Source: Defluviitaleaceae bacterium
GTDB lineage: Bacteria; Bacillota; Clostridia; Lachnospirales; WQUN01
Length of the DNA stretch: 64,000 bases
Assembly (NCBI GenBank): GCA_009779755.1
Contig: WRDO01000002.1
Location: forward strand, 1 to 64,000
Direction of reading: 5' to 3'
Shown: one piece after another, positions 49,459 through 60,054 of the stretch
How positions within the stretch are numbered: the first letter of the stretch is position 1
Layout of the letters: the number at the start of each line of letters is the position of its first letter
Made by a program: the position numbers and the translations under genes
The notes under the pieces: model-generated
What the model saw: only the letters and a program-made list of their open reading frames with translations
Database searches by the model: none
What the model was told of the DNA's origin: nothing

Positions 49459-50661
49459 ATGTATGCACGCTTCGCTTCGCATTTCCACCGTATGGGCTTG
49501 GCCGAGGGGTTCCGACTGATGGGCGCGGATGCGCCGTCCCCGTCGGAGGCCACGTACTTTAACTTGCAAAAAACGGAACGTGAGACGACGTTCCTTTATA
49601 TAACCGTGTGTGATACCTCCAGAGCCGATTGGCGGGCCTTGTTGGAAAAAGACGCCGAAAAGCGTATGCAAGCCGAAAACCTGCTGGGAAAGGTACGAAG
49701 CATCGCGTTGGTATACCTGATGGCCGAACCGGGCGCTGCGATCGATACCGCCGCCGTCCCCGAAACCTTGCTCGAACCCTACGAGGGGCAACCTGTGTAC
49801 AGTATATTCTGGCGCATTAATATGTCGAACGGCAAGATCACCGTACCTTCGGGCCAACCCGCCGAGCTTTTCGGCTTACGGGCATTGGCGAAGAGGGCCT
49901 ACGAAGAAGCGAATGCGCCGGTAGAGCCGTTCGACGCCGTATCCGCGGCGGAGTCGCTGCTGACGGGCAAACCTCCCCCAACGCACCCGAATATCGTCCC
50001 CATCAAAAAACCGAGTCCCCGCAAACATTCCTTGCTCACACGTATCCGCTACCTCAACTTCCCCATGTACCCGAAATACAACCATGCCCTGTGTGTCTAC
50101 GTGATCATTGCCGTCAACGCAATCGTGCTGGCCGCCATGTACGCGACGGGTGACCCGCTCAACACGTATACGGCATACCGTTTCGGGGCCAATTTCTACC
50201 CCGCGGTTTTATACGACGGGGAATGGTGGCGTTTGGTGACGGCTATGTTCGTGCATTACGGTTGGATGCACTTCCTCGCCAACACAATGGGGCTGATCAT
50301 CATCGGCACGCGTGTGGAACGGTATTTCGGGCGCGTCGCGTTCCTTACGGTTTATTTCCTGTCGGGTATTTTAGGTTCGCTGTTTTGTATCGCAAACGCA
50401 TACCTGCGGGATTTGATGGTCGTATCGGCGGGTGCTTCGGGCGCGGTATACGGTTTGATGGGGTCGGTGCTCGTATTCACGCGCCTTACCCGATTGGAAA
50501 TCGAGACCCTCAGCTGGCGTTACATGCTGATATGGCTGGTGATCGGCGTCATCATGGGCTTTACCATGCCCAATATCGGAAACGCCGCACACCTTGGGGG
50601 GTTCGTCGGCGGCGCGGCGATGGGGTTCGGGATGCTAACGTTGTTGGCGCGGAGGAGGTAA
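49459..50661 (+). CDS. rhomboid-family intramembrane serine protease with N-terminal soluble region
   Basis: HYGWMHFLANTMGL, GASGAVYGLMG, AHLGGFVGGAAMGF. Confidence 0.92.
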   Translation: MYARFASHFHRMGLAEGFRLMGADAPSPSEATYFNLQKTERETTFLYITVCDTSRADWRALLEKDAEKRMQAENLLGKVRSIALVYLMAEPGAAIDTAAVPETLLEPYEGQPVYSIFWRINMSNGKITVPSGQPAELFGLRALAKRAYEEANAPVEPFDAVSAAESLLTGKPPPTHPNIVPIKKPSPRKHSLLTRIRYLNFPMYPKYNHALCVYVIIAVNAIVLAAMYATGDPLNTYTAYRFGANFYPAVLYDGEWWRLVTAMFVHYGWMHFLANTMGLIIIGTRVERYFGRVAFLTVYFLSGILGSLFCIANAYLRDLMVVSAGASGAVYGLMGSVLVFTRLTRLEIETLSWRYMLIWLVIGVIMGFTMPNIGNAAHLGGFVGGAAMGFGMLTLLARRR

Positions 50662-50720
50662 GGTTGGTTGAAGATTTAATTTGCTTGTGATGAATGATCG
50701 GAGCGTTGAGGAGGTTTTGC

Positions 50721-50930
50721 ATGGTAGCGACTATCAGCAAAACGAGGAGTAAACCGACAAGAGATGAAGCATTCGCTTTAATTGATGCCGCTACGAGGAT
50801 TGCCGATTTTGGCGAATCAATACCCTGCCCACGTTGTGGACAGCCTTTAATTTACGAAGACATAGGTAATTCTTTTATCGTTGAATGCACTGACGAAACG
50901 TGTATCCGCACCGGTTGTCGCGGTATCTAA
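50721..50930 (+). CDS. hypothetical small zinc-ribbon-like protein
   Basis: [10 protein letters not shown]...[21 protein letters not shown]. Confidence 0.6.
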   Translation: MVATISKTRSKPTRDEAFALIDAATRIADFGESIPCPRCGQPLIYEDIGNSFIVECTDETCIRTGCRGI

Positions 50931-51400
50931 TCCCTCATATACAAATCGCGGGTATATACCTTGTCCCGCACATCATCCAAAGATGAATCATAGCGGTTGG
51001 CGACGATAACGTCAGCCGCTTTTTTGAATTCATCGAAATCGGGAATGACCGGGGAATTAAAAAAGCTCGCATCCTTGCAAGCGGGTTCGAAAATGATGAC
51101 ATCCACACCCTTTGCCTTGATGCGCTTCATAATCCCCTGTACGGAGGACTGTCGGAAGTTGTCGGAACCGGATTTCGTGGTAAGGCGGTAGATACCTACG
51201 GTTTTGGGTTTGCGTGACAGGATGCGCTCGGCGATAAAATCCTTTCGGGTACCGTTGGCGTCCACGATGGCGCGTATTATGTTGTTGGGGATGTTTTGAT
51301 AATTTGCCAGCATTTGCTTGGTGTTTAATCCGCGCGCTTCGGCGTAGGAATCCAGCTCGTTTATGTACACCACACGCATAAACTGTACAAAAAAACAAGC
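50927..51400 (-). pseudogene. remnant of UDP-glucose 6-dehydrogenase
   Basis: C-terminal family motifs [41 protein letters not shown] and [12 protein letters not shown]-terminal domain absent; apparent internal deletion at [12 protein letters not shown]. Confidence 0.8.
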
Positions 51401-51416
51401 GCGGGAATAAAATTTA

Positions 51417-53543
51417 TCAATCAAAAGCCCGTCGATTAATCGCCAATATTTTTTGCCTTGTTTCTTCCGGTAGATTTGTATCACGAAACGCGCCATCTCC
51501 GATGTGCGTAACGCTGTTGGGGATTACTAAATTGGTTAAGGAAGTTGCACGGGCAAACGCACCATTTCCGATGTGCGTCACGCTGTTGGGGATTACTAAA
51601 TTGGTTAAGGAAGTTGCACTTCTAAACGCACCATTTCCGATGTGCGTCACGCTGTTGGGGATTACTAAATTGGTTAAGGAAGGTGCAAAGAAAAATACTT
51701 CATCTCCGATGTGCGTAACGCTGTTGGGTATAATTAAATCAGTTAGGGATGAAGCATTTACAAACGCGCCATTTCCGATGTGCGTAACGCTGTCGGGGAT
51801 TACTAAATTGGTTAAGGAAGTTGCATGGGCAAACGCGCCATCTCCGATGTGCGTAACGCTGTTGGGGATGATTAAATTGGTTAAGGAAGTTGCACCGCCA
51901 AAGGCGCCATCTCCGATGTGCGTCACGCTGTTGGATATGACTAAATTGGTTAAGGAAGTTGCACCGCCAAACGCGCCATCTCCGATGTGCGTCACGCTGT
52001 TGGATATGACTAAATCGGTTAAGGACCTGGCATCGGAAAATGCTCTTTCTCCGATATGGGTCACACTATCGGGGATTACTAAATTGGTTAAGGAAGTTGC
52101 ACTTAAAAATGCTCTTTCTCCGATATGGATCACACTATCGGGGATTACTAAATTGGTTAAGGAAGTTGCACCGAAAAATACTCCATCTCCGATGTGTGTC
52201 ACGCTGTTGGGTATGATTAAATCGGTAAGGCGTGAAGCTCCGCCAAATGCCCAGTCGCCGATATAAGTTACACTGTCGGGGATAGTTAAATTTGTTAATG
52301 TATTTATGTTATTAAACGCGCCGGCTCCAATATATGTTACGCCTTGGGGTATATTTACAGTTGTTAAATAAGTGCTGCTAAATGCATTGGTGTTTATTCG
52401 TACAACGCCTTTCGGAATATTTATTTGATTAATCCGTGAACTCGCAAATGCGGCGTGTCCGATAAAAACAATGCTTTCGGGAAGGTTAATTTGTGTAATA
52501 CGTGTATCGAAAAACGCGGTAGCTCCTATATGGGTAACCCCATCAGGAATATTAACATTAGTTGGAGCTGTTCTTCTGTCAAACGTAGCTTCCGCAATTC
52601 CGGTTGTTCCTGCCCTTATATCTACAGTATTAGGAATATTAAACGGGTTTGGACTGGTTACACTGTTACCCCATCTTTGCGCCACGTTTCCTACATAAAA
52701 AACATCAAACAATTGGTTGGGTCTATAAAACATCCTATCCATCCATTGCGTATCACGAAACGCATCCGCACCAATACTCCTGACACTATCGGGTATAATA
52801 CTGATATCATCAATAAAGAAATCTTGAAAAGCATTGGCAGTTATAACCCTTACGGTAGGCGGAAATATAACCGATGGTATATTTTGCCTTGTTTGCTTGC
52901 TTAATGATGTTATGTTCAATATATGCGTTACACCATTAGGTATATATAGTCTATATCTCGTTACATCCGGTGTAGAGGGAGCTCTCTCCCAGCGGTCAAT
53001 AGATGCAACTTTGCCTCCTCCACCCCAAAAAAAGGCTTTTACTGTTTCGGGAATAATTATTTCAATATCCGGTCCGATTTCAAAAGTTGTTTCAGAAATA
53101 AAAATAACAGGCACACCGCCGATTGTATCGGGTATTTGTACAACAGAAGCACTTCCATTATATCCGGTTATGGCAATTCCGCTTTCTCCGGGTAAGAACC
53201 CCATGGCATACCAACAATCCCACCGACGATCCATTTCAGGATATTTTTCTCGGAGGATTTCTACCGTTACATATTCGTGTGAAAATAATCTTAAATATTC
53301 CGGTTCCGGTGTCGGGGATGGCGTTGGTTCCGGTGTTGACATTGGTGTGGGTGTGGGTGCGGGGGTGGATAAACCGGTATCCAAATTATTGTTACCCGCA
53401 GGTACATTGGGTGATGGCGCGGGGGTGTTAGCAGTTGATGGCGGGGAAGTATTGCTGTTAACGTTATTACTTCCGCAGGATGACATTAATAAAACCACCA
53501 ATAAAACCATTAATGCAAAGATTACGTTTTTCATACCGTACAC
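51417..53543 (-). CDS. BspA-like leucine-rich-repeat (LRR_5) lipoprotein with Pro/Thr-rich linker
   Basis: lipobox LLMSSCG; repeats of [23 protein letters not shown]. Confidence 0.92.
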   Translation of the reverse strand: MYGMKNVIFALMVLLVVLLMSSCGSNNVNSNTSPPSTANTPAPSPNVPAGNNNLDTGLSTPAPTPTPMSTPEPTPSPTPEPEYLRLFSHEYVTVEILREKYPEMDRRWDCWYAMGFLPGESGIAITGYNGSASVVQIPDTIGGVPVIFISETTFEIGPDIEIIIPETVKAFFWGGGGKVASIDRWERAPSTPDVTRYRLYIPNGVTHILNITSLSKQTRQNIPSVIFPPTVRVITANAFQDFFIDDISIIPDSVRSIGADAFRDTQWMDRMFYRPNQLFDVFYVGNVAQRWGNSVTSPNPFNIPNTVDIRAGTTGIAEATFDRRTAPTNVNIPDGVTHIGATAFFDTRITQINLPESIVFIGHAAFASSRINQINIPKGVVRINTNAFSSTYLTTVNIPQGVTYIGAGAFNNINTLTNLTIPDSVTYIGDWAFGGASRLTDLIIPNSVTHIGDGVFFGATSLTNLVIPDSVIHIGERAFLSATSLTNLVIPDSVTHIGERAFSDARSLTDLVISNSVTHIGDGAFGGATSLTNLVISNSVTHIGDGAFGGATSLTNLIIPNSVTHIGDGAFAHATSLTNLVIPDSVTHIGNGAFVNASSLTDLIIPNSVTHIGDEVFFFAPSLTNLVIPNSVTHIGNGAFRSATSLTNLVIPNSVTHIGNGAFARATSLTNLVIPNSVTHIGDGAFRDTNLPEETRQKILAINRRAFD
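51500..52330 (-). repeat. tandem 69-bp (23-aa) LRR-coding repeats
   Basis: GATGTGCG units start at 51501, 51570, 51639 and continue at 69-bp spacing. Confidence 0.9.
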
Positions 53544-53552
53544 TCCTTTTAT

Positions 53553-54008
53553 CTATTTGTTAAATCCGGTAAACCATTTACCTTTTTTTCTTTTATATAT
53601 AAACATGATGAATAAAAAAATAACTACTGTAAAAATCAAAGAAATAAACATAAAAATGACATTTGCTATTATATTGATAATAAAATCAGATAAGCATTCA
53701 TGCATTAATAGATTCTTTACACGAGAGCTCAAAAATTGTTGCAAAATCGAATATACAAAGGAAGCCAATATAATCTTAGCACCGGCTGCTTTAATTAATG
53801 ATTCAAATTGCATTCCTTTGTCTGTTATGTTATGTCCTGTTGCATTTTTAAGTTCTTCATATATAAATGGCATATGTTTCAAGGAAAACAAAGAAAAAAC
53901 GATGCCAACAAGCACACCGATATAATCCATGTCGGCAAGAAAAGATAATATTAATACAATTAAAACTACCAACGTTAAAACAGGGATTCTCTTAATTATG
54001 TTTTTCAT
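53553..54008 (-). CDS. hypothetical membrane protein
   Basis: three hydrophobic segments. Confidence 0.6.
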   Translation of the reverse strand: MKNIIKRIPVLTLVVLIVLILSFLADMDYIGVLVGIVFSLFSLKHMPFIYEELKNATGHNITDKGMQFESLIKAAGAKIILASFVYSILQQFLSSRVKNLLMHECLSDFIINIIANVIFMFISLIFTVVIFLFIMFIYKRKKGKWFTGFNK

Positions 54009-54372
54009 ATTCGTTTTCCTCGCTTAAATTAATTTAATTGTATGGTATTAATTGCCATATCCGGGTGGTGAACAATTACAAAAAAGTGTACATTTCTATA
54101 AAGGTCCTATCGGATGTTTTATGCATAAAATCCGGTTAGAATTTTTATTACGGTAAAATATGACTATTGCGGAAACGCAGTAAAACCGCGTAAAATTGGT
54201 TATTGCATTTTTTCAAAACTCGTGGCATACTCCTTACAGACACGCTACAAAAATGTACACCTTTTTGTAGTTTAAGATTTGCTCTCACTACATGCGGACC
54301 CCTACAAAGTAAAGGCTTTTAACAACCCTCCTTCATTCAATTCCACCCCAAAGCACAGTTTAATGACTCAAT

Positions 54373-54405
54373 CGTCGTCCCCATGTTTACGGGGGACGTT
54401 TTTAG
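54373..54405 (+). terminator. rho-independent terminator
   Basis: CGTCCCC-ATGTTTAC-GGGGGACG-TTTTTAG. Confidence 0.65.
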
Positions 54406-54414
54406 AGTTACCCT

Positions 54415-55017
54415 CTACCTCTTCTTCCCCGCGCGCAGCTCCCGCAGCCGGTTATAGAACGTTGCCTGCTTAAGCCCCGTCTGTGCCAACGCATCCCCAA
54501 ACGTGATCCTCCTCCGCTCCCATAACTTGACTATCTTCGCGAAGTTATCCGGAGGGGGTTTGACCGGACGGCCGAAGCTGACACCCCGCGCCTTGGCCGC
54601 GGCGATACCTTCGGCTTGCCGCTTATGTATGTTCTCGCGTTCGTTTTCCGCCACGAAGGACAGGATCTGTAACACGATATCGGACAGGAACGTGCCGACG
54701 AGGTTCTTCTCGCGCCGTGTGTCCAATAAGGGTGTGGATATGACGGCGATGTCGATGTTGCGCTCCTTGGTGAGCACACGCCACCAGTGTTGGATTTCCT
54801 CGTAGTCGCGCCCCAAGCGATCTATGGAATGGACGAATACCAAGTCACCCGTTGTCAGACGGTCAACCAACGCAAGCCATGCGGGACGCTTAAAATCCTT
54901 GCCCGATTGCTTGTCCGCGTATATACGGGAGGTCGGTATACCCAATCCGGCCAACGCGTCCATTTGCCTTGCTTCGTTTTGCTCCGATGTGCTTACGCGG
55001 CAATAACCGTATATCAT
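54415..55017 (-). CDS. serine recombinase (resolvase/invertase type)
   Basis: YGYCRVSTSEQNEARQ, DRLGRDYEEI, GRPVKPP..., C-terminal HTH. Confidence 0.95.
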   Translation of the reverse strand: MIYGYCRVSTSEQNEARQMDALAGLGIPTSRIYADKQSGKDFKRPAWLALVDRLTTGDLVFVHSIDRLGRDYEEIQHWWRVLTKERNIDIAVISTPLLDTRREKNLVGTFLSDIVLQILSFVAENERENIHKRQAEGIAAAKARGVSFGRPVKPPPDNFAKIVKLWERRRITFGDALAQTGLKQATFYNRLRELRAGKKR

Positions 55018-55050
55018 CCCTTACCTCGCTTTCATATTGCGCACGAAAAT

Positions 55051-55103
55051 AACGCGCCGCATAAAACCCGACCTTAACCGCGTTAGGTTATATACGGCGC
55101 GTT
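55051..55103. repeat. 9-bp perfect inverted repeat (AACGCGCCG...CGGCGCGTT) just upstream of the recombinase
   Basis: direct reading. Confidence 0.8.
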
Positions 55104-55134
55104 GATTTGGTTACCGTTGGTTATCTCATTTTGT

Positions 55135-55430
55135 CATTAACGGGTCCCGGGAACCCGATGTGTTGATTCTGCCTCATGAGGGCTTGGTTGCCTTACCGTT
55201 GGAAGGTGTCGCGACATGGGTGGCATACCCGGCTGAGCTCTTGGCCGGATACGCTGCCCCTTTCCGCGGGTTTGGCAGTGGTGCGGGTAAAACGGGGTGC
55301 AGCGTTTATCGAGGGATGCCGGCGTGGTGCGGTGCGCCCGGTTTCGGTGCCCGAAGGTCCCTTCCCGGGATGGCAAAACCCGCCCTTGGCTATCGGCTGC
55401 CTCGGTCGTTTGCTGCTGCGTTAATATAAC
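55135..55430 (-). ncRNA. unidentified GC-rich structured RNA candidate
   Basis: minus-strand TGTTATATT extended -10 (55431-55423); helices 55394-55404/55310-55321 and 55244-55254/55223-55233, the latter pairing fully only on the minus strand through G-U pairs. Confidence 0.5.
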
Positions 55431-55660
55431 ACGGTAATTTTTACAAATACATTGACTGAGTCTTAGAATATGGCCGATATTCGTTGCTTGATTTATTCGA
55501 TTAAAACAAAACAGGCCGCCGAAGCATGAAATGGTTTATCCCAAAGGGAACACAAAAACCGCCTGATGAACGGAATTAAAGCAGACGCAAACCAAGAAAA
55601 CAAAAACAAGATATATGATGTTCATAATCTTCGCCGCATGATGCGTTTCGCTGTCATATC

Positions 55661-56437
55661 TTATTCCCCCGGCAGAAGTAAATTCCGCTGTGCTAACCGC
55701 TCACGGGTTTCGGAAAGTATTGTTTGGATTTTTTGTTCAAACTCCGCTTTCGGCGGCAGGGCTGTCCAGTATTCCGCTACCATAATACCGTCGCGGTCTA
55801 ATTTTAAAAGTTCGATTTCTTCGCGCCCACTGTCGGAGCAGAGTATCAAACCGATTGGAGCATTTTCACCCTCGCGCCGTTCGTATTTATCAAGCCAACC
55901 TAAATATAATTTTAACTGCCCGCTGTCACGAGCGTCAAAGCGTCCGTATTTTAGTTCAACAGCAACAAGCCGTTTTAAATCCCTGTTATAAAAAAGCAAA
56001 TCTAATTTTTTATCGCGCCCGTCAATAATCATTCGCTTCTGCCGTTCAACGAAAGTGAAGCCCTTGCCAAATTCTAAAATGAACTTTTCAAGCTCGCGCA
56101 AGATTGCTTCCTCTACATCTGCTTCCATGTATTCATCTTTAATGCCAAGCACATCAAAAAGATACGGGTCTTTGAATGTGCCGACAGGGATAGGCGATGC
56201 GGATGTGATTTGCGTGTCGGCAATTTCTTTTCGCTCAAAGGCTTTGCGGTTAATCATCTTCCGTAACTGCCTTGTGCTTAAAAATCCACGGGCGGTTTCG
56301 TTTATATAAAACATTTTTGCTTCTTGTGTTTTTAACGGTAAAATTTCTGTAAAATGCGACCAGCTTAATTGTGTCGGCAGTACCGACACAATTTCAAAAT
56401 CTAAAAATTGTTCCGCAAACTGCATCATGCGCCGCAT
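55661..56437 (-). pseudogene. truncated DUF1016/YhcG-family PDDEXK nuclease (N-terminal domain missing)
   Basis: RRMMQFAEQFLDFEIVSVLPTQLSWSHF...KLDLLFYNRDLKRLVAVELKYGRF...GLILCSD. Confidence 0.75.
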
Positions 56438-56530
56438 TTTAAAGATTATAATATATTTCAAAATATTGTTTTTTTATTTCCGGTTATGTTAGAATCAAAT
56501 GGTAAATATTCCAAACGCGGGAGGTTTGAC

Positions 56531-56833
56531 ATGAACGAACAACAAAAGGAAATGATGTGCAAAGTGGCGTCGGTTTTCGGTTTTACCTGCGCCAATAAAA
56601 AAAGCGTGATCGGCACGATCATCGCCAAAGCGGTTTCGCTACTGCTTGCGATATTGTTTACGGTGCTACGTTCGAAGGCAAAAGCGGACGGCAAAGTATG
56701 CAAGAAGCGCGTATATACCGTACTGGCGGTGCTTTTCTACGCGGGTGTACTCACCTCACGCGTGGAAATCTACGACGAAAACCCCTGCGAAGCGGAAGCC
56801 GACGAAGCCGATTTCGAAGAGGACTTCAAATAA
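56531..56833 (+). CDS. hypothetical small membrane protein
   Basis: ATG at 56531 after GGGAGG; hydrophobic segments. Confidence 0.6.
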   Translation: MNEQQKEMMCKVASVFGFTCANKKSVIGTIIAKAVSLLLAILFTVLRSKAKADGKVCKKRVYTVLAVLFYAGVLTSRVEIYDENPCEAEADEADFEEDFK

Positions 56834-56905
56834 TCCGACTGCATAACCGTATATGCAAGATAAACGGCACCCAAGCAAACTCATGGGTGCCGTTTTCATG
56901 CAGGA

Positions 56906-58861
56906 TTATGTTTCCCTGATGCTGTCCACCAAGCTGCCGCCGCGCAGCCGTGCCGCCGCGTAGCGCATGGTCACCCACGTAATGATAAATACCGCCAGCA
57001 CGCATTGCAAAATAGCCGCGACCGGAAAAACATAATCAAAATCCACCGCTTGTATAACACCCCAATATATAAAATACGAAGCCGCAATGCCCAACGGGAT
57101 GCCGTAAACGAGGGATTTAAACGAACACAGAATACTTTCCAAGTTGAGCATACGGTTGAGCCCGCCGTGGGTCATGCCCACGCTTTGCAATACGGCGAAT
57201 TCACGTGAACGTGAACGCACATTGGTGGAGATCGTGCTGATAACGTTGGTCAAGCCGATAAGCGTCAGCATCCCCACGAAGCCGTAGGTGAAGACCATGA
57301 CCAGCCGTATGACGGCGCGGTCACGGCTCTGCTCGGAGGAAGGCATACGTACGCCGACGCTTATACCCCGCGTGTCCGTAAGGTGTTCAAAGATGACGTC
57401 GAACATGAAGGACGTAAACGCCCCGGGATCGTCGGTCTGCGCGAACCAATGGTAGCTCTTCGCGTCCAGCTCCGGCACGACGGCGATAGCCATATACCTG
57501 CCCGCATACAGGACCTCGCCCGGGATAACGTCGCCGCGTAATTCACCGTGCAGGGGGACTTCGATGATATCGTTGCCGCTCATGACTCCTACGGTTTGGT
57601 AGTCGAAGTTAAAGGGCGCGAATTCCACCCATCGGTCCTCGTCGCGCCAGCGCATGTAATTGATCAGGATATTCGAGCCGTGGGGTACGCCCGCGCGGCG
57701 GCACAACTCGGCGTACAATAACGCGTCTACGCTGACCAACGCGAAGGAAAGGTATAAGGATTCCCGTAAGTTTTCCGGGTCAATCCGTTGGCGCAGGGCG
57801 CTTGTTTCCATACCCGTCGGCAGGACCGTACCCGTAACGCGCGTGCGGGAAACGTTTGAACCCACACCAATGACCGACGCCCCCGGGAATTCCCGCAGGC
57901 GGGCGGTGATTTGCTCGGCGACGGCGTATTCCAACGGTAGATAATGTACATAACTGTCCACGGTTTCGCCCGCTTCATCGAAAACACTAACATGATCCTG
58001 CTGGCTGAAGAAATCGCCGATAACATCCGCGTCCACCGTAGGAAGCACCAAACGCGCCATGCGATTAAGGTGCGTGCCGAAGCTGCTGGCGCCGACGAAC
58101 ATCACGATACTGATGGTCAGCGATACGACGGTGGCGCGGAAGTTCCGTTTGCTCCGCATGAGCGACTTCGCCGCCAGCGCGCCTTCGAAACCGAACAACC
58201 TCGACACGAGCCGCCCCGTATTTTTGCGGGCGGTTTTTACCTTCGTGCCGCTTTCCTTACGGATCGCGTCAATGGCGGAAAGGCGTGCCGCTTTACGCGC
58301 GGGGAGCCACGCGGAGATAAATACCGTAAAGAACCCAACCAAAACCGCGGCGAGTATCGCTTGCCACGCGACGATGAAACCGAATATCAGCGGGTTCGAT
58401 TCCATGACGTTAATTTCCACCAGGAAAACGTTAGCGATCCGTACCCCGATGTACTGCACCAGCAAACCAACCATAACCCCCGCGGGTATACCGATGGTCG
58501 AAAGCCAAATACCTTCGTATACAATCGTTTGCGAAATTTGCCTGCTCGTCGCGCCCACGCTCTTTAATATCCCGAATTGGGACATGCGCTGCCCCGCGCT
58601 TACGCGGAAGGCGTTGGTCATAACGATTACCGACGACGCGAAGATAATCGCGCTCAACACCGCGCCGATGATATAAATCATGGTGTAATATTCCGCCCGC
58701 ATTTCACCCGCAAGCATATGCATCGCGTCAAGCCCGCCTGCCGCGAAGCCGTACACGGCGGTAATCATCGAAACGGACAATACGATGCCCAAAAGCGTCC
58801 AAACCGTGCGCTTTCGGTTGGCGGTGATTTGGCTGTACGCCAACCTTGCCGTCAGTTTCAT
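56906..58861 (-). CDS. FtsX-like ABC transporter permease
   Basis: FGILKSVGATSRQISQTIVYEGIWLSTIG; second FtsX-like block FAVLQSVGMTHGGLNRML. Confidence 0.92.
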   Translation of the reverse strand: MKLTARLAYSQITANRKRTVWTLLGIVLSVSMITAVYGFAAGGLDAMHMLAGEMRAEYYTMIYIIGAVLSAIIFASSVIVMTNAFRVSAGQRMSQFGILKSVGATSRQISQTIVYEGIWLSTIGIPAGVMVGLLVQYIGVRIANVFLVEINVMESNPLIFGFIVAWQAILAAVLVGFFTVFISAWLPARKAARLSAIDAIRKESGTKVKTARKNTGRLVSRLFGFEGALAAKSLMRSKRNFRATVVSLTISIVMFVGASSFGTHLNRMARLVLPTVDADVIGDFFSQQDHVSVFDEAGETVDSYVHYLPLEYAVAEQITARLREFPGASVIGVGSNVSRTRVTGTVLPTGMETSALRQRIDPENLRESLYLSFALVSVDALLYAELCRRAGVPHGSNILINYMRWRDEDRWVEFAPFNFDYQTVGVMSGNDIIEVPLHGELRGDVIPGEVLYAGRYMAIAVVPELDAKSYHWFAQTDDPGAFTSFMFDVIFEHLTDTRGISVGVRMPSSEQSRDRAVIRLVMVFTYGFVGMLTLIGLTNVISTISTNVRSRSREFAVLQSVGMTHGGLNRMLNLESILCSFKSLVYGIPLGIAASYFIYWGVIQAVDFDYVFPVAAILQCVLAVFIITWVTMRYAAARLRGGSLVDSIRET

Positions 58862-59541
58862 GAACGTACCCTCTCATCCCTTAAAATCTGTCCGTCGCTG
58901 AGGGTGATAATGCGGTCGGCTTGCAACGCGATTTTTTCATCGTGGGTAATGAGCAGGAGCGTTTGGCTGTAGCGTTTGTTGGCGAACTTTAGCAAATCGA
59001 TGACCTCGCGGCCGGATTTGGAGTCGAGGTTACCCGTCGGTTCGTCGGCTAAAATCACCGCGGGGCTGTTAATCAACGCCCGCGCGATCGAAACGCGCTG
59101 CTGTTGCCCGCCGGAAAGCTCGCCGGGCAAATGCCCCGCGCGGTCGGTAAGGCCGATGGTTTCCAGCAACTCCTTCAGCATGGCGGCGTCGGGTTTTCGC
59201 CCGTCCAGCAAATACGGCAGCATGATATTTTCCTCGGCGGTGAGCGTCGGCACGAGGTTATAAAATTGGTAAACGATCCCCATATTGCGTCTGCGGAAAA
59301 TAGCGAGGTTGGATTCGTTCATTTCGAAAATGTTTTGCCCGTCCACCTGCACCGAACCCGAGGTCGGTCTGTCCACCCCGCCCAGCAAATGCAAAAGCGT
59401 CGATTTGCCGCTGCCCGAAGCGCCCACGATCGCCGTAAAACTTCCCTTTTCCACCGCAAACGATACCCCGCCCAACGCCGTAACATGCGCGTCAGCCGTG
59501 CCGTAGGTTTTGGTCAAGCCCTTTACCTTTAAAATTCCCAT
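58858..59541 (-). CDS. ABC transporter ATP-binding protein (LolD/MacB/BceA-like)
   Basis: [42 protein letters not shown]. Confidence 0.96.
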   Translation of the reverse strand: MGILKVKGLTKTYGTADAHVTALGGVSFAVEKGSFTAIVGASGSGKSTLLHLLGGVDRPTSGSVQVDGQNIFEMNESNLAIFRRRNMGIVYQFYNLVPTLTAEENIMLPYLLDGRKPDAAMLKELLETIGLTDRAGHLPGELSGGQQQRVSIARALINSPAVILADEPTGNLDSKSGREVIDLLKFANKRYSQTLLLITHDEKIALQADRIITLSDGQILRDERVRS

Positions 59542-59634
59542 AAAAATTCCCCTTTGTTTACCCGCGTCCGCGGGTGATAAGGAGAGTATAAAAAGCGAAT
59601 GTGACTGTACGGTGACTAAAATTATGTAAAATGA

Positions 59635-60054
59635 TTATTTTAATTCTTTATACGCTTTCATCAGTTCGATGAACTTATCCGCATTTCCGCCCGCGTCGGG
59701 GTGGTGCTCCTTCGCCAACTCGCGGAAGCGTTTCTTTACGGCGGCTTCGTCGGCGACGGGGGAAAGGCCGAGCTTCGAAAGGAGCGCAGGGTCATATACC
59801 GTCGCGGCGATGATACCGCTGTATGTATAGATTTCGTAGTATACGCGGGCGAAGAAAGCGTTAACGATTTCCGTATATTCCTCTTTACCCAAAAGCGCCA
59901 ATTTTTCCAACGGGTACAGCTTTTTGAAGAATTTATCCCACGCCAAGGGGATGCCGCTTGCGATGTTATGCCGGGCGCGTACGGTAATTTCAAATTGCTT
60001 GAGCTTGCGAATTTTATGCTTTAATTCGCTGACGTCCTTGCTGTCCCGCTTCAT
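59635..60054 (-). CDS. J-domain protein
   Basis: C-terminal VKKRFRELAKEHHPDAGGNADKFIELMKAYKEL with HPD. Confidence 0.85.
   Translation of the reverse strand: MKRDSKDVSELKHKIRKLKQFEITVRARHNIASGIPLAWDKFFKKLYPLEKLALLGKEEYTEIVNAFFARVYYEIYTYSGIIAATVYDPALLSKLGLSPVADEAAVKKRFRELAKEHHPDAGGNADKFIELMKAYKELK

Noticed and set aside
51502-52266. 254-aa plus-strand ORF with [16 protein letters not shown] repeats
   Set aside because: Antisense shadow of the 69-bp LRR repeat array; the minus frame has lipobox and LRR motifs
51500-52330. CRISPR array
   Set aside because: Periodic repeats are translated LRR units with no unique spacers
54415-55017. Prophage or integrative element signalled by the recombinase
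   Set aside because: No structural, replication or conjugation genes nearby; only a lone small serine recombinase
55160-55429. 89-aa plus-strand ORF MLILPHEGLVALPLEG... and overlapping ORFs
   Set aside because: GC-rich structured region open in several frames with no RBS; better explained as noncoding
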